This document shows, piece by piece, positions 31,942 to 32,725 of a stretch of DNA of 32,725 nucleotides. Origin of the DNA: CAZXYF01 sp964644705. Lineage in GTDB: Bacteria; Planctomycetota; Brocadiia; SM23-32. Positions within the stretch are counted from its first letter, which is position 1; the number at the start of each line of letters is the position of its first letter. Where the stretch lies: NCBI GenBank assembly GCA_964644705.1, contig CAZXYF010000012.1:1-32725 (forward strand), given 5' to 3'. The notes below the pieces were generated by a model. The model saw only the letters and a program-made list of their open reading frames with translations. It searched no databases and was not told where the DNA came from. Both the position numbers and the translations under genes were made by a program.

Positions 31942-32595
31942 CTACTCCGAGCCATTCCCCCGATCTGTATCTCCCGACGAGTGTGCGGCCGAACTTTGCT
32001 CGGGCATCTTCTCCACCATATTCGTGGATCCGGCGCCGCAGCTGATGATGGAGCGCATCGCTTCTTCCACCGAGACATCCACCGGATGGACGTATTCCGG
32101 CGGGAGGTGATAGATGTTGCCCGAGGTGGGATTGGGCCCGGTGGGGACAAACACGGTATAAGTGCCGTCCGGATGTTCGTCGGTAACGAACGATGTCGTC
32201 ATGCATTCGTTGCCAAATATTTGCACGAGGGCCACCGCTGAAAATGGAGATTTTTTCTCCCCCAAAAACTGCTTCACCGTTTCCTTGATCAGCGAATAGC
32301 CGGGAGCTTTCATCAACAAATTCGATTCCAGCGCCAGGTAGATCCACCGCCCCAACCGGGTGCGTACCAGAACTCCCACCGCAAAACACACGGCCAGCAA
32401 CAGAACGATCACCGTTATGTCGGCCACCAGGCCCTGCACCGGTGAATTGTTCATCAGCACCTGCGCCAGAGGAGCAATTCCGGCCCGAATCAGGCCAAAT
32501 ATCCATTGCAGAGCGAACAGGAAGATGGCCAGCGGCATAACAACCAAAAACCCACCAACGAGGGCACTCTTGCAGAATTCTTTGATGCGTTTCAC
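31942..32595 (-). CDS. DUF502-family membrane protein
   Basis: A 217-residue protein with two hydrophobic segments (SALVGGFLVVMPLAIFLFAL and VADITVIVLLLAVCFAVGV) and a conserved C-terminal part. The latter, with TYTVFVPTGPNPTSGNIYHL and EYVHPVDVSVEEAM, is the DUF502 signature. The molecular function is not established. The start is GTG 32595, with AAAGGAG six bases before it. The GTG overlaps the stop of the upstream frame in a GTGA pattern, so the two are translationally coupled. The C-terminus is Ser/Gly-rich and disordered-looking. Confidence 0.9.
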   Translation of the reverse strand: MKRIKEFCKSALVGGFLVVMPLAIFLFALQWIFGLIRAGIAPLAQVLMNNSPVQGLVADITVIVLLLAVCFAVGVLVRTRLGRWIYLALESNLLMKAPGYSLIKETVKQFLGEKKSPFSAVALVQIFGNECMTTSFVTDEHPDGTYTVFVPTGPNPTSGNIYHLPPEYVHPVDVSVEEAMRSIISCGAGSTNMVEKMPEQSSAAHSSGDTDRGNGSE

Positions 32596-32725
32596 GTGCG
32601 CTCCTTTCTGCCTCTGACCTGTTTTTTCGCCGATCTGTCCCCACTCTGTTTGTAATCGTTCACAACAATTTCCAGTCGGTTTTGACGCACCGTCTGAAAT
32701 TCCGCACAAGAGAAAACGGCGGGAT
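32592..32725 (-). CDS. C-terminal tail of an unidentified upstream gene
   Basis: A frame open from the window edge ends in TGA at 32594-32592. The last 43 residues read VRQNRLEIVVNDYKQSGDRS and end KKQVRGRKERT, a lysine/arginine-rich tail. The stop overlaps the DUF502 start (GTGA), which supports a real gene in the same operon. The family cannot be told from this fragment, and the competing frame here is only the unused upstream extension of the DUF502 gene. Confidence 0.5.
   Translation of the reverse strand, partial: PAVFSCAEFQTVRQNRLEIVVNDYKQSGDRSAKKQVRGRKERT

Noticed and set aside
31736..32644. A 302-codon minus-strand frame across DUF502
   Set aside because: It runs in a different frame over the DUF502 gene, which has a clear family signature.

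Overview
The window is a bacterial chromosome segment dominated by the conserved rif/str translation-transcription cluster, read entirely on the minus strand. The order is tRNA-Thr(TGT), tRNA-Tyr, tRNA-Gly, tRNA-Thr(GGT), tuf, rpmG, tRNA-Trp, secE, nusG, rplK, rplA, rplJ, rplL, rpoB, rpoC, rpsL, rpsG, fusA, panC. The four-tRNA/tuf/tRNA-Trp/secE/nusG order matches the E. coli thrU-tyrU-glyT-thrT-tufB region. Unlike many bacteria, fusA is not followed by tuf and the S10 operon. It is cut off upstream by a rho-independent terminator and downstream by a 366-bp nested palindromic element.

Organism: a Gram-negative-type bacterium (Sec signal peptides, a CcdA/DsbD-like thiol transporter). Many proteins are rich in Asp/Glu, which hints at a saline habitat, but this is inference only. 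The long three-helix SecE and the REP-like element would fit the Planctomycetota/Verrucomicrobiota/Kiritimatiellota/Lentisphaerota group. No species can be named from sequence alone.

Layout. 1-116 (-): start of an unidentified gene running off the edge. 141-983 (-): panC. 984-1532: no gene; it holds the nested inverted-repeat element. 1533-17691 (-): ribosomal, RNA polymerase and elongation-factor genes. 17692-18530: tRNA genes and two promoters. 18605-20320 (+): glutamine-dependent NAD synthetase, divergent from the tRNAs. 20387-24096 (-): uvrB, a ComEA-like helix-hairpin-helix membrane protein and a secreted HExxH peptidase. 24251-27351 (+): a thioredoxin/CcdA-like membrane protein, a secreted unknown and an MDR-family oxidoreductase; the first is divergent from the peptidase across two face-to-face promoters. 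27430-32725 (-): a membrane protein, an Rrf2 regulator without cysteines, a DinG-type helicase with a dead exonuclease domain, a DUF502 membrane protein and the tail of another gene coupled to it by a GTGA overlap.

No CRISPR array, prophage, insertion-sequence transposase or rRNA gene was seen. The most unusual item is the covarying, nested palindromic element at 1143-1508. Next are the S12 residue that matches a streptomycin-resistance substitution and the decayed exonuclease domain of the DinG protein.
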